Below are positions 26,130 through 33,715 of a stretch of 46,373 bases of DNA, in pieces (the first letter of the stretch is position 1; each line of letters starts with the position of its first letter). The stretch lies in assembly GCA_014800845.1 (NCBI GenBank), contig JAAVFJ010000080.1, forward strand, positions 1-46,373, in the 5' to 3' direction. Origin of the DNA: Bacteroidales bacterium (GTDB lineage Bacteria > Bacteroidota > Bacteroidia > Bacteroidales > Muribaculaceae). Made by a program: the position numbers and the translations under genes. The notes below the pieces were generated by a model. It saw only the letters and a list, made by a program, of their open reading frames with translations. It ran no database searches and was not told where the DNA came from.

Positions 26130-26846
26130 ATGCTCCGGAACTTCTCTGTCTCAGCGTTCATAACCCTCTGTCTGCTTGCGCTCTGCACCTCGTGTGCCGA
26201 CAACTCTTTTCAGCTCGAAGGCTCCCTGAAGGGTGGCGAAGCGAGCACCATCTATCTGAGTTGGCGCGCCGCCTCGGGCAAGCAGGATTTCATGGCCTCG
26301 CGCCCCGTGCCCCTGGCCGACGGCACCTTTAAAATAGAGGGGCCCATGAAGAAGCCTACCGTAATCTGGGTCTTTTCCTCAGGTCAGCAGTTGCTGCGCG
26401 CCATCTATGTGGAGCGCGGCGACAAACTCACTCTCTCGGGCACCCTTCAGGAGCCTTATGATTGGCAGATTAAAGGTAACGATGTGATGGAGGAGCTCAC
26501 CCCCTGGTTTGCCGCCAATGCGCAGGCCCTGCGCCGCGGCAACGAGAAGGAGGTCAACGCATTAGTGGGAGCCTACGTCAAGGAGCATCCCGGTGAGCGC
26601 GCCTCGCTGTTTCTGCTCTTAACGGAGTTTTACCGCAAGGCCGACGCCAAGCAATATGACTCGCTGCTCTCCCTCTTCAAGGATGAGAAGATGCTCACAG
26701 AGATGCTCAACGCGTGCCTCGAAACCGACGCCGACCTCCCCCTTGCCCCCGAGCAGTCGCAGAAAATCTACTACATGCTCAACCCCGACAGTATCCCCGC
26801 CGACACCGCGCCGGCATCGCTGCCCACCGACACCATAACTCACTGA
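26130..26846 (+). CDS. Lipoprotein with DUF4369-like N-terminal domain
   Basis: From the ATG at 26130 (MLRNFSVSAFITLCLLALC) this is a 238-residue product with a lipobox at CTSC. Residues about 22-120 have the strand pattern FQLEGSLKGGEASTIYLSWR and GTFKIEG, which is the DUF4369 domain often found at the N terminus of Bacteroidetes thioredoxin-like (TlpA) proteins. Here no thioredoxin domain follows; the remainder is helical. It is followed after 7 bases by the comM-like gene. It lies only 8 bases after the frd terminator, so some read-through from frd is possible. Confidence 0.75.
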   Translation: MLRNFSVSAFITLCLLALCTSCADNSFQLEGSLKGGEASTIYLSWRAASGKQDFMASRPVPLADGTFKIEGPMKKPTVIWVFSSGQQLLRAIYVERGDKLTLSGTLQEPYDWQIKGNDVMEELTPWFAANAQALRRGNEKEVNALVGAYVKEHPGERASLFLLLTEFYRKADAKQYDSLLSLFKDEKMLTEMLNACLETDADLPLAPEQSQKIYYMLNPDSIPADTAPASLPTDTITH

Positions 26847-26853
26847 ACAGCCT

Positions 26854-28404
26854 ATGCTTTCTAAAATCACCAGCGCCGCCGTGCATGGCATAGAAGCCCT
26901 GCCCGTCACCATCGAAACCGTGGTCGACAGGGGCTCTAATTTCGTAATCGTAGGCCTGCCGGACAAGGCCATTCAGGAGAGCCAGACGCGCATAGAGAAC
27001 GCCATGAAGCATGGTGGCCTGAAGTTTCCTCACCGCCGCGTCATCATCAACCTCGCGCCCGCCGACGTGCGCAAAGAGGGTGCGGCTTTTGACCTGCCGA
27101 TGGCGCTGGGTGTGCTTGCAGCCGACGAGGTCATACAGTGTCCCGACCTGGAGCGCTACATGATTACCGGAGAGTTGAGTCTTGACGGCTCCGTGCTCCC
27201 CGTGAAAGGCATCCTCCCCATGGCCATCAAGGCCCGCGAGATGGGGCTTGACCGCATGATTGTGCCTGCTGCCAACGCCACTGAGGCTGCCGTGGTCAAC
27301 AATGTGGAGGTCTTCGGTGTGGAGACTATAGCGCAGGCCGTGGAGCTGCTGCAGACCGGTGCCGGAGTGGCGCCTACGCATGTCGACACCCGCGCGGAAT
27401 TCATGCGCCAATCCGGCTGCTTCGACTTCGATTTCTCCGAAGTGAAGGGGCAGGAGAGCGTGAAGAGAGCCTTTGAGGTGGCCTGTGCAGGTGGTCACAA
27501 CATCCTGCTGATAGGTGCTCCCGGCAGCGGCAAGAGTATGATGGCCAAACGTTTACCCTCTATCCTTCCCCCCTTGAGTCTCCACGAAGCACTGGAGACC
27601 ACCAAAATTCACTCCGTGGCCGGCAGGCTGGAGCGCGGCTCCATGCTGATGACCCGCCGCCCCTTCCGCGCCCCGCACCACACGGTAAGCCCCGTGGCCC
27701 TCGTAGGTGGCGGCTCACCCCCGCAGCCGGGCGAAATCAGCCTTGCTCACAATGGTGTGCTCTTTCTCGACGAATTCCCTGAATTCCCTCGCCAGGTACT
27801 CGAGGTGCTCCGTCAGCCCATAGAGGATAGGAAAATCACAGTCGCGCGCGCCCGGTATTCAGTGGACTATCCCGCCTCATTCATGCTCGTGGCCAGCATG
27901 AACCCATGTCCCTGCGGCTATTATGGCCACCCCACGCGTCGTTGCTCCTGCGTGCCCGGCGAGGTGCAGCGCTACATGAACCGCATCTCCGGTCCCATGC
28001 TCGACCGCATAGACCTGCAGATAGAGATACAGCCGGTGAGCTTCGACCACATGGCCTCCACAACCCCTGCGGAGAGCTCCGCGGCCATACGCGAGCGTGT
28101 GGTCAAGGCCCGCATGGTGCAGCAAGAGCGCTTCCGGGATGAGCCCGGCATTTACTGCAACGCGCAGATGGGCACCCGCCAGCTCCATAAGTATGCGTGG
28201 CCCGAGGCGCAGGGCCTTGAGCGTCTGCGCGAAGCCATGGCGCGCCACAACATGTCGGCGCGCGCCTTCGACCGCATCCTGCGCGTGGCGCGCACCATAG
28301 CCGACCTGGCCGGCAGCGAGTCAGTGACCCAGGCCCACATAGCCGAGGCCATCACCTATCGCAACCTCGACCGCGCAACCCCTGCATTTTCCTCAATAAT
28401 TTAG
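26854..28404 (+). CDS. comM: YifB/ComM family AAA+ ATPase (Mg chelatase-like)
   Basis: The 516-residue product has an N-terminal Lon-type fold (FVIVGLPDKAIQESQTRIEN), the Walker A motif IGAPGSGKSMMAKRLPSI, Walker B region VLFLDEFPEFPRQVLEV and a C-terminal Mg-chelatase-like part (IAEAITYRNLDRA). ComM is a helicase that drives branch migration when incoming DNA is recombined. The Cys-rich loop NPCPCGYYGHPTRRCSC suggests a bound zinc. A comEC-like gene is also in this window, so both ends of DNA uptake have partners here. The gene symbol is by family likeness. Confidence 0.9.
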   Translation: MLSKITSAAVHGIEALPVTIETVVDRGSNFVIVGLPDKAIQESQTRIENAMKHGGLKFPHRRVIINLAPADVRKEGAAFDLPMALGVLAADEVIQCPDLERYMITGELSLDGSVLPVKGILPMAIKAREMGLDRMIVPAANATEAAVVNNVEVFGVETIAQAVELLQTGAGVAPTHVDTRAEFMRQSGCFDFDFSEVKGQESVKRAFEVACAGGHNILLIGAPGSGKSMMAKRLPSILPPLSLHEALETTKIHSVAGRLERGSMLMTRRPFRAPHHTVSPVALVGGGSPPQPGEISLAHNGVLFLDEFPEFPRQVLEVLRQPIEDRKITVARARYSVDYPASFMLVASMNPCPCGYYGHPTRRCSCVPGEVQRYMNRISGPMLDRIDLQIEIQPVSFDHMASTTPAESSAAIRERVVKARMVQQERFRDEPGIYCNAQMGTRQLHKYAWPEAQGLERLREAMARHNMSARAFDRILRVARTIADLAGSESVTQAHIAEAITYRNLDRATPAFSSII

Positions 28405-28409
28405 CCGCT

Positions 28410-29717
28410 ATGCTGCCAATCGATGAGCCGGAATCCGGATTTATAGGCCGGGAGGAGAGCGACTGCTATCTGGGGGCCGCCATGCGCGATGTGGAAATCA
28501 TCAGCGAGACGGCCTCCGGCGTCATAGCTACCGGTCGCCGCTTCGGTCGCCGCTGGTTCATCAAAGCCCTGCGCCCCGAGCTGGCCGATGCTTCATGCAT
28601 GCGCCGAAGGCTGATTAAGGAGTTTGAGATACATTCGCGTCTGCGCCACCCCGGTCTCTCGCAGGCCGCGGCCCTTGAGGAGATTGACGGACTCGGCCTC
28701 AGCATAGTGCAGGAATGGGTGGAGGGAACCAATCTCCACGAGGCGCTGCGCCAGGGCAGCCTCACCCCCTCTCAGCGCCGCCGGGTGCTCAGGGAGCTCA
28801 CAGGCATAGTGGCCTATCTGCACAGCTGCGGCGTGGTGCACCGCGACATAAAGCCCTCTAACGTGATGCTGCGTAGCGCCGGCGGCGAGGTGGTGCTCGT
28901 GGACTTCGGGCTGGCTGACACCGATGATTATGTGGAAATAAAGCAGCCGGGCGGCACCCCCGGCTTCATATCGCCCGAGCAGATAAGCTCCGGAGGGGCC
29001 AACCCTGCTGACGATATCTACAGCCTCGGAGTGGTCATGCGCGAGCTCTGCCCCCGTTATAGCGTACTGGCGCGCCGCTGCACCGGTCCGCTGCGTCGGC
29101 GTCCGAAAGATGGGGGAGCACTCCTGAAGCTGCTTCAGCGGCGCGCACGGCGTCCGCGCCTGATTTCCATAGCCCTAATCGCGGCCGCCATAGTGCTGAT
29201 GGGCGCGTTGGCCCTGTGGCGAATCACCATGCTGGAGAATGACTCGCAGTATTCCGGTCAGCGCCTCACGGACCTGGCCGCCAAGAATGCCCGCAACGAG
29301 GCCCTCGTGACTACCCTCCACGACTCGCTGACCACTGTGCATACGCGCCTGGACAGCGCGCAGACCAAGCTGAACAGCACGCAGACCGAGCTGAATAAAA
29401 TTTCAGATTATGAGCAGCTTAAACGCGCCTCTCTCACTACCGGATATGAGCAGATTGACCGCCGGTTGCAGCAAAGTGACCGCGAAACATTCTCTAAATT
29501 CAGCAACGGCGACGGGGAGCGCTACGTAGCGGCCCTGGTGGAGTTGGGCAAAACACAGCCTAAGGCAATAGAGCAGTATTGCGCTTCGATAGCCAAGGCC
29601 GGTCTGACGCCCGAGGATTTAGAGAAACTGCGCACCGATTTGTATAACTATCAATCATTAAGACTTTCTGAATATCAAGCACGATGGACGAAAAAGATAT
29701 ATCCCGATTGGCAATAG
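28410..29717 (+). CDS. Membrane-anchored Ser/Thr protein kinase
   Basis: The 435-residue product has a Hanks-type kinase domain at about residues 20-230: Lys52 in WFIKAL for ATP, Glu71, the catalytic HRDIKPSN at 144-151, DFG at 165-167 and the GFISPEQ end of the activation segment. The glycine loop is loose (SGVIATGRRFG) but usable. A single membrane helix follows (SIALIAAAIVLMGALALWRI at about 253-272). The outer part is a coiled coil with repeated LHDSLTTVH/LDSAQTKLN/LNSTQTELN units, then a small helical end. This layout fits a sensor kinase that reads envelope state. Its 3' end overlaps the next gene by 34 bases. Confidence 0.88.
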   Translation: MLPIDEPESGFIGREESDCYLGAAMRDVEIISETASGVIATGRRFGRRWFIKALRPELADASCMRRRLIKEFEIHSRLRHPGLSQAAALEEIDGLGLSIVQEWVEGTNLHEALRQGSLTPSQRRRVLRELTGIVAYLHSCGVVHRDIKPSNVMLRSAGGEVVLVDFGLADTDDYVEIKQPGGTPGFISPEQISSGGANPADDIYSLGVVMRELCPRYSVLARRCTGPLRRRPKDGGALLKLLQRRARRPRLISIALIAAAIVLMGALALWRITMLENDSQYSGQRLTDLAAKNARNEALVTTLHDSLTTVHTRLDSAQTKLNSTQTELNKISDYEQLKRASLTTGYEQIDRRLQQSDRETFSKFSNGDGERYVAALVELGKTQPKAIEQYCASIAKAGLTPEDLEKLRTDLYNYQSLRLSEYQARWTKKIYPDWQ

Positions 29718-30277
29718 AGAGGCTCCACGAGCTGCGCAGCCGCGTGGAGGACGCCGCTAATATCAAGCCGTTGACAGCGAGACAGTTTGAGATTCTTTCC
29801 GACACGATCAGAAAGCGCACGGGCGTTATGCTCAGTCCCACCACCCTCAAGCGTCTGTGGGGATACCTCGATGAAGCGGTCACTCCGCGCCGCTCCACTC
29901 TCGATTTGCTCTCTCAATTCTGCGGGTGGCCCGACTTCGCCTCGTTTGTGGCCGGCTACAGCGTAGAGATTGAGAGCGGCAATGTGGGGGCGGCGGTGGT
30001 GCGCGCCGACGTAGACATCGCCCCCGGCGAGGAACTCACGCTCTTCTGGCCCCCGGCGCGCATGTGCCGCGTGAAGTATCTCGGCCGGGGCAGCTGGGAG
30101 GTAGAGGAATCGGAGGGCACGCGTCTGCAGCCCCGCGACACCTTCACCTGTCCTATGATAGTGGAGGGTGAGCCGCTCTATCTCGACAACCTGAATCACG
30201 CCGGCGCCCGCCACGGCGTCTATGTCTGCGGCCGCAAATCCGGCATCCGCTTCGAGCGCCCCCGGAAAGGTGAGTAG
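29684..30277 (+). CDS. Partner of the Ser/Thr kinase, function unknown
   Basis: The 197-residue product has a helical N terminus with LTARQFEILSDTIRKRTGVM, then SPTTLKRLWGYLDEAV, RRSTLDLLSQFCGW and DFASFVAGY. That block is a Bacteroidetes motif that looks like a helix-turn-helix or sigma-factor-region fold. The C-terminal half is beta-rich (LYLDNLNHAGARHGVYVCG). I expect a cytoplasmic DNA- or protein-binding partner of the kinase, since the start lies 34 bases inside the kinase gene, so they are translated together. Not experimentally known to me. Confidence 0.65.
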   Translation: MDEKDISRLAIERLHELRSRVEDAANIKPLTARQFEILSDTIRKRTGVMLSPTTLKRLWGYLDEAVTPRRSTLDLLSQFCGWPDFASFVAGYSVEIESGNVGAAVVRADVDIAPGEELTLFWPPARMCRVKYLGRGSWEVEESEGTRLQPRDTFTCPMIVEGEPLYLDNLNHAGARHGVYVCGRKSGIRFERPRKGE

Positions 30278-30281
30278 GCTC

Positions 30282-30316
30282 GGTTTAGGTTTTAGGTGTT
30301 AGGTTTTAGGTTTTAG
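30282..30316 (+). repeat. Heptamer array (5 units, GTTTTAG type)
   Basis: Units GGTTTAG, GTTTTAG, GTGTTAG, GTTTTAG, GTTTTAG lie just after the stop codon of the kinase partner. A 25-base piece of it recurs exactly in inverted orientation at 33135-33162. Confidence 0.85.
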
Positions 30317-30320
30317 AGTA

Positions 30321-30365
30321 CTCGGAGCTCTCGGAGCTCTCGGAGTACTCGGAGCTCTCCGAGAG
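30321..30365. repeat. Nine-base tandem array (5 units), palindromic
   Basis: Units CTCGGAGCT, CTCGGAGCT, CTCGGAGTA, CTCGGAGCT and CTCCGAGAG are 9 bases each. The units contain GAGCTC and CTCNGAG palindromes, so the region can fold back on itself. Confidence 0.8.
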
Positions 30366-30376
30366 CTCAGACCACC

Positions 30377-30412
30377 TTAACCCCTAACCCTTAATCCTTA
30401 ACCCCCTAACCC
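30377..30412 (+). repeat. Heptamer array (about 5 units, YTAACCC type)
   Basis: Units TTAACCC, CTAACCC, TTAATCC, TTAACCC and CCTAACCC (8 bases) lie 20 bases before the promoter of the WG-repeat gene, in the opposite orientation to the array at 30282. Confidence 0.75.
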
Positions 30413-30417
30413 TTGAG

Positions 30418-30465
30418 AAGGACTTGAAAGGACTTGGTGGGTTGGCGCGGTTTGATTAATTTTGC
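30418..30465 (+). repeat. Promoter segment, copy 1 of 2
   Basis: AAGGACTTGAAAGGACTTGG and the following TGGG...TTTGATTAATTTTGC stretch recur at 33171-33219 with a few changes. The segment carries the promoter of the WG-repeat gene and itself repeats AAGGACTT twice. Confidence 0.8.
30433..30464 (+). promoter_or_regulatory. Promoter of the WG-repeat protein gene
   Basis: CTTG at 30433-30436, a 20-base spacer and TAATTTTG at 30457-30464. The transcript should start close to 30471, after the ATG at 30466, so the ATG at 30499 is used. Confidence 0.75.
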
Positions 30466-30498
30466 ATGGAAAAACTAATATTAACCGAATATATCAAT

Positions 30499-32844
30499 AT
30501 GTCAAAATCTGTACTTAAAATTGCTTTGGTTATTGTGGTTGCGTTGAATTTTGCTGCAAGCGCATTTGCTCAGAGCCTGGTCCCTCAGAAAGATGATAAG
30601 AAGAATCTTTGGGGCTATGTAGACACATCTACCGGAAAATGGGTGGTTAAGCCCAAATATGATGCTGCTTCAGAGTTTAAGACTCAGCCTAACGGCAAGT
30701 CGCGTGCAGTAGTCACCACCAAGGGTCTTTCCGGCTTTATGGATGAGAGCGGCAAGCTGCTCGGTGCGGGTGCCGTGTTTGAGAAAATGCAGCCTCTTGA
30801 GGGTGATGCAATGTTTGTTACAGTAAAGGGCAAGATAGGCGTGGCAAACTATGACGGCGTCTATCTTGTGAAGCCCGAGGCCGACGCTGTGGAGCAGCTT
30901 GGCGCCGAGGGTTGGGTCACTATAGTTAAAGGCAAAAAGGGCCTTCTCAAAAACGATGGCAGCTATCTGCTGCAGCCCATCTACACCGAGATAGACCCCT
31001 CCGTGCCCGGCTATTTCGTGGTGAGCGCCGGCGGCAAAAGTGGTCTGCTCAGGCGCGATGGCTCAGAAGTGGTGGCTCCCAAGCAGTATAGTGCTTTGCA
31101 GCCCCTCAGAGATAAAATCTGGAAAGTGAGCAAGGGCAATAAGTGCGGCCTTATGGATGTTAGCACCGGCGCAATTGTCGTCGAGCCTAATTATGAGAAT
31201 ATAATAGGCAGCTATTTAGCCAATAAATTCTTCATAGTCAGAAAAGGCAAACACATCGATATACTCAATCAATCGGGTAATCGCAGAATGCGTTACAGTA
31301 ACTATGATGACATCAAAGTATATGAAGATTCGGTTGACGGAAAGCTTTTATTAGTCCTTGACAATGAAACGTTTAGGCTCTTTAATGGTAGTGATGCCAA
31401 GTCGTATAAAATTAATATACGTCCGGAACGTTGTTATGATTTTCAAAGACTCCTGTATAGTCTGGCCGATGGCGAAAAAAGTGATGAAGTAGCTGCTTAT
31501 CTGGCTGAGAGCCAGACGTATCAAACTCTGGATAATCAGCCGACCCCTTATGTTCACGCTCAGTACTTACTGGGAGATCTCTATGTGATGGAGGATAAAA
31601 GCGGCAATGCTTATCTTTTCAAGGGGGGAAGCAACCAACCTATAGGTCAGTTGGTGCGTGAAAACCCCAACAAGCCGATAGCTGTTGCCGATACTTATGA
31701 GCTCGTATCCGGAGAAACTATAGATAAGAATGGCAATAAAATAGAGCAAATTAAATATGATGGGAAAGTAGTTGCCACGAAAGATGTTGCCACCGGTAAA
31801 TATAGCATAACAGCAAAGCCGGACCAGCTATATGATGCAGTGACATTAAGCCGCCGAGTCAGACAGGATAGAAATCAATACTATGGTATCCTTGCCAGTC
31901 GCGACGGTAAAGTTTATGCTCTAAATGAGTACGGCAATCAGTTTGCCGAGAGCGGCGATGATGGCCTGTTGAAATTTGATAATCTGTCTACGGGAATTTA
32001 TACTGTTATAGTTGACAGGAACTGCAAGTTTGGCTTGCAGAAAGATGGCCAGACGGTGCTTGCTCCCGAATATGACGATCTCTATATGATAATTCTCTAT
32101 AATCAAGATGGCAACTACTATGGAAATAAGCAGGCGTCATTCTTGTTCAAACTCTACAAGGATGGTAAAGGCGCGCTTTATGACGTGAAGAATAAGAAGA
32201 TGCTTGTACCTTTTGAGAAAGGCTATGATGGCGTAGGTGGCACATACCCGGAAGACTTCCTGCATGAACGTATGTATGATTCCGGTCTCTGCTACGTTCG
32301 CATGGGCGAGAATACTACTTCAGAGACGAGTACGGCCTTCGGTCTGTATAACTTCAAGCTCGGCAAGGAATTAATAGCGCCGAAAGTAGGTAACAAGATC
32401 TCAGCACTTCCCATAGGTTATAAGGGCTACGAGTATGAAGGAGTGGTATATGCTCCCGATGGCAGCAAGATTAAGTTGCCTGTGTCCATAAACGCAGAAA
32501 GAGTGGAATGGGAAAACCACATGCCTAAATTCGACATCAGTTTGGCCGGTCTCGAAGGACGCACTGTGAAATTTTATGTTACCGTTTACGACAGGAACGG
32601 CAATGTTTATCGTGACAGCTACGGAAATAAATGTATCGTGGAACAGGGCCATGATATAACTCCTAATAAGGCAGTCGTAAAGCTGGAGAAATTTCCTTTC
32701 TTCCTTGGCGACTATGTGCATCTTCGTCCCTACTCATCAATAGATCTGAAGTATGTGCTCACAGCCAAAGATGCCAAAACCGGTGCAGCCATCCCCGTAA
32801 AGGGCGCCACAAGCATAACCCAAACATGGGAGCGAGGCCGGTAA
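30499..32844 (+). CDS. Exported WG-repeat protein
   Basis: This 781-residue protein starts at MSKSVLKIALVIVV with a signal peptide ending ASAFA-QSL. It carries several WG repeats, about 35-55 residues each (for example NLWGYVDTSTGKWVVKPKYD, then KSGLLRRDGSEVVAPKQYSA). These are beta-hairpin repeats in a family common in Bacteroidetes and in predatory or host-associated bacteria. The role is unknown; it should be in the periplasm or on the surface. The region 31190-32700 is visibly more AT-rich than the N-terminal third, which suggests mixed ancestry. Confidence 0.82.
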   Translation: MSKSVLKIALVIVVALNFAASAFAQSLVPQKDDKKNLWGYVDTSTGKWVVKPKYDAASEFKTQPNGKSRAVVTTKGLSGFMDESGKLLGAGAVFEKMQPLEGDAMFVTVKGKIGVANYDGVYLVKPEADAVEQLGAEGWVTIVKGKKGLLKNDGSYLLQPIYTEIDPSVPGYFVVSAGGKSGLLRRDGSEVVAPKQYSALQPLRDKIWKVSKGNKCGLMDVSTGAIVVEPNYENIIGSYLANKFFIVRKGKHIDILNQSGNRRMRYSNYDDIKVYEDSVDGKLLLVLDNETFRLFNGSDAKSYKINIRPERCYDFQRLLYSLADGEKSDEVAAYLAESQTYQTLDNQPTPYVHAQYLLGDLYVMEDKSGNAYLFKGGSNQPIGQLVRENPNKPIAVADTYELVSGETIDKNGNKIEQIKYDGKVVATKDVATGKYSITAKPDQLYDAVTLSRRVRQDRNQYYGILASRDGKVYALNEYGNQFAESGDDGLLKFDNLSTGIYTVIVDRNCKFGLQKDGQTVLAPEYDDLYMIILYNQDGNYYGNKQASFLFKLYKDGKGALYDVKNKKMLVPFEKGYDGVGGTYPEDFLHERMYDSGLCYVRMGENTTSETSTAFGLYNFKLGKELIAPKVGNKISALPIGYKGYEYEGVVYAPDGSKIKLPVSINAERVEWENHMPKFDISLAGLEGRTVKFYVTVYDRNGNVYRDSYGNKCIVEQGHDITPNKAVVKLEKFPFFLGDYVHLRPYSSIDLKYVLTAKDAKTGAAIPVKGATSITQTWERGR

Positions 32845-32900
32845 ACTTCAGCCTCCTTCCCCTCCGATCCTTCCGATTCGGAATTTCGGAGGAAAACAAA

Positions 32901-32958
32901 GCTCCGCGTTCCCCATCCGCCAAACTGCCTCAAGCAGCCGGCGTGGGAATCGCGGAGC
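32901..32958. repeat. Imperfect inverted repeat beyond the WG-repeat gene
   Basis: GCTCCGCG-TTCCC at 32901-32913 pairs with GGGAATCGCGGAGC at 32945-32958, a 13-bp stem with one bulged base. It has no T-run and lies 57 bases after the stop codon. Confidence 0.6.
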
Positions 32959-32990
32959 GATTCATTTTCCGAGGGGTTAAACCCGCCGAG

Positions 32991-33096
32991 CATGGAGAGG
33001 AGGTTTTCTACCTCCGACCGCACCGTAACACCTGCTTGGGCGGCCGGGGCTGGACGTGGCTTTTGGCAGTCGGAGGTTGGAAACCTCCTCTCCATG
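32991..33096. repeat. 106-bp inverted-repeat element, copy 1
   Basis: Arms of 28 bases beginning CATGGAGAGGAGGTTTTCTA pair with arms ending AAACCTCCTCTCCATG, around a ~50-base GC-rich centre. Two more copies lie at 37138 and 37877. The centre is in the same orientation as copy 3 and reversed relative to copy 2. Confidence 0.88.
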
Positions 33097-33134
33097 GGTG
33101 AGCGGCGGAAATTGCGGCTTTTCGGTCACGCGCT

Positions 33135-33162
33135 CTAAAACCTAACACCTAAAACCTAACCC
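33135..33162 (-). repeat. Heptamer array (4 units), inverted partner of 30282-30316
   Basis: CTAAAAC, CTAACAC, CTAAAAC, CTAACCC on the plus strand. Read on the minus strand, 25 bases equal the array after the kinase partner gene. The two arrays bracket the WG-repeat gene. Confidence 0.8.
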
Positions 33163-33170
33163 CGGGGAAT

Positions 33171-33219
33171 AAGGACTTGAAAGGACTTGGTGGGGGTGGG
33201 TTGGTTTGATTAATTTTGC
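33171..33219 (+). repeat. Promoter segment, copy 2 of 2, without a gene directly after it
   Basis: Near copy of 30418-30465, including the promoter boxes. No start codon follows within 100 bases; the next annotated element is the structured RNA starting near 33350. Confidence 0.8.
33186..33218 (+). promoter_or_regulatory. Orphan promoter in the duplicated segment
   Basis: CTTG at 33186-33189, a 21-base spacer and TAATTTTG at 33211-33218. A transcript would start near 33225 and run towards the structured RNA at 33350. Confidence 0.55.
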
Positions 33220-33312
33220 GGCGTGAAGCCGTTTGGTTGCCCCGGGCGTGGGTGCTCGGCTCCCCATTTGATTCGATATTCAGGCAATTTTAGCACTTTA
33301 GTGGCGGAAAAA

Positions 33313-33343
33313 TTTTCAGAACGTCAAAATTGTATTAACTTTG
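33313..33343 (+). promoter_or_regulatory. Promoter of structured RNA copy A
   Basis: TTTT at 33313-33316, a 19-base spacer and TAACTTTG at 33336-33343. The -7 box, including the following GC, is identical in copy B. Confidence 0.7.
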
Positions 33344-33349
33344 CTGATG

Positions 33350-33662
33350 CTTGCGCCGGAGAGACGCACTCGGTGTGCCGCCCCCGCAGGCAGACATAGA
33401 AAAAAGCGTTTACTTGCGCTCCTTCTTGACACTGTGAAATCTGGTACATTTCGACATTGGAGTCAAGGATGAGACAATGTAGACGCCTTGTGTTTAAGTA
33501 TGATTAAAGCGCCCGTCGTCATGCCGCAGCGAGAGCCTCGGCATGATGGTGGAGCAGGTCATATTCAGCGCGAGGCTCTGCATTGTCCGTTCTGAATCCA
33601 ATGGGCAGTACCAGAGCCACACAGTTTCGGGGCGGGCAATCGGTGAGGCCCTCGCGCTTTTT
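33350..33662 (+). ncRNA. Structured RNA element, copy A (about 313 nt)
   Basis: It is paralogous to 42573-42902. After the promoter comes a conserved CAGACATA box (33391-33398), then nested helices. P1 is GCGTTTAC 33406-33413 with GTAGACGC 33479-33486. P2 is TCCTT-CT-TGAC 33420-33430 with GTCAAGGA 33462-33469. P3 is GAAAT 33436-33440 with ATTTC 33448-33452, followed by a conserved GA. A second domain holds AGAGCCTCG/CGAGGCTCT, and the 3' end is a terminator helix (AGCGCGAGG 33567-33575 with CCTCGCGCT 33650-33658 and TTTTT). The gene at 33716 starts 54 bases later without its own promoter. It may be a free RNA or a leader controlling that gene. I cannot match it to a named family. Confidence 0.65.
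33567..33662 (+). terminator. Terminator helix of structured RNA copy A
   Basis: AGCGCGAGG pairs with CCTCGCGCT (9 bp) followed by five T residues. The 5' strand overlaps the partner of the alternative helix AGAGCCTCG/CGAGGCTCT, so the two folds exclude each other, as in attenuators. Confidence 0.55.
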
Positions 33663-33715
33663 GAATATTTACCTGCCGATGCTGAGGGCGCATCGGGCTG
33701 TTAACCAAATAGTAC

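Noticed and set aside
32730-33095. Minus-strand open frame beginning MERRFPTSD, with a similar one at 37009-37242
   Set aside because: The shared N terminus is the translation of the 106-bp inverted-repeat arm; the remainder is unrelated in the two places.
33350-33662. RNase P RNA, tmRNA or 6S RNA as identity for the structured RNA
   Set aside because: None of the conserved core sequences of these RNAs is seen, and two copies in 10 kb would be unusual for them.
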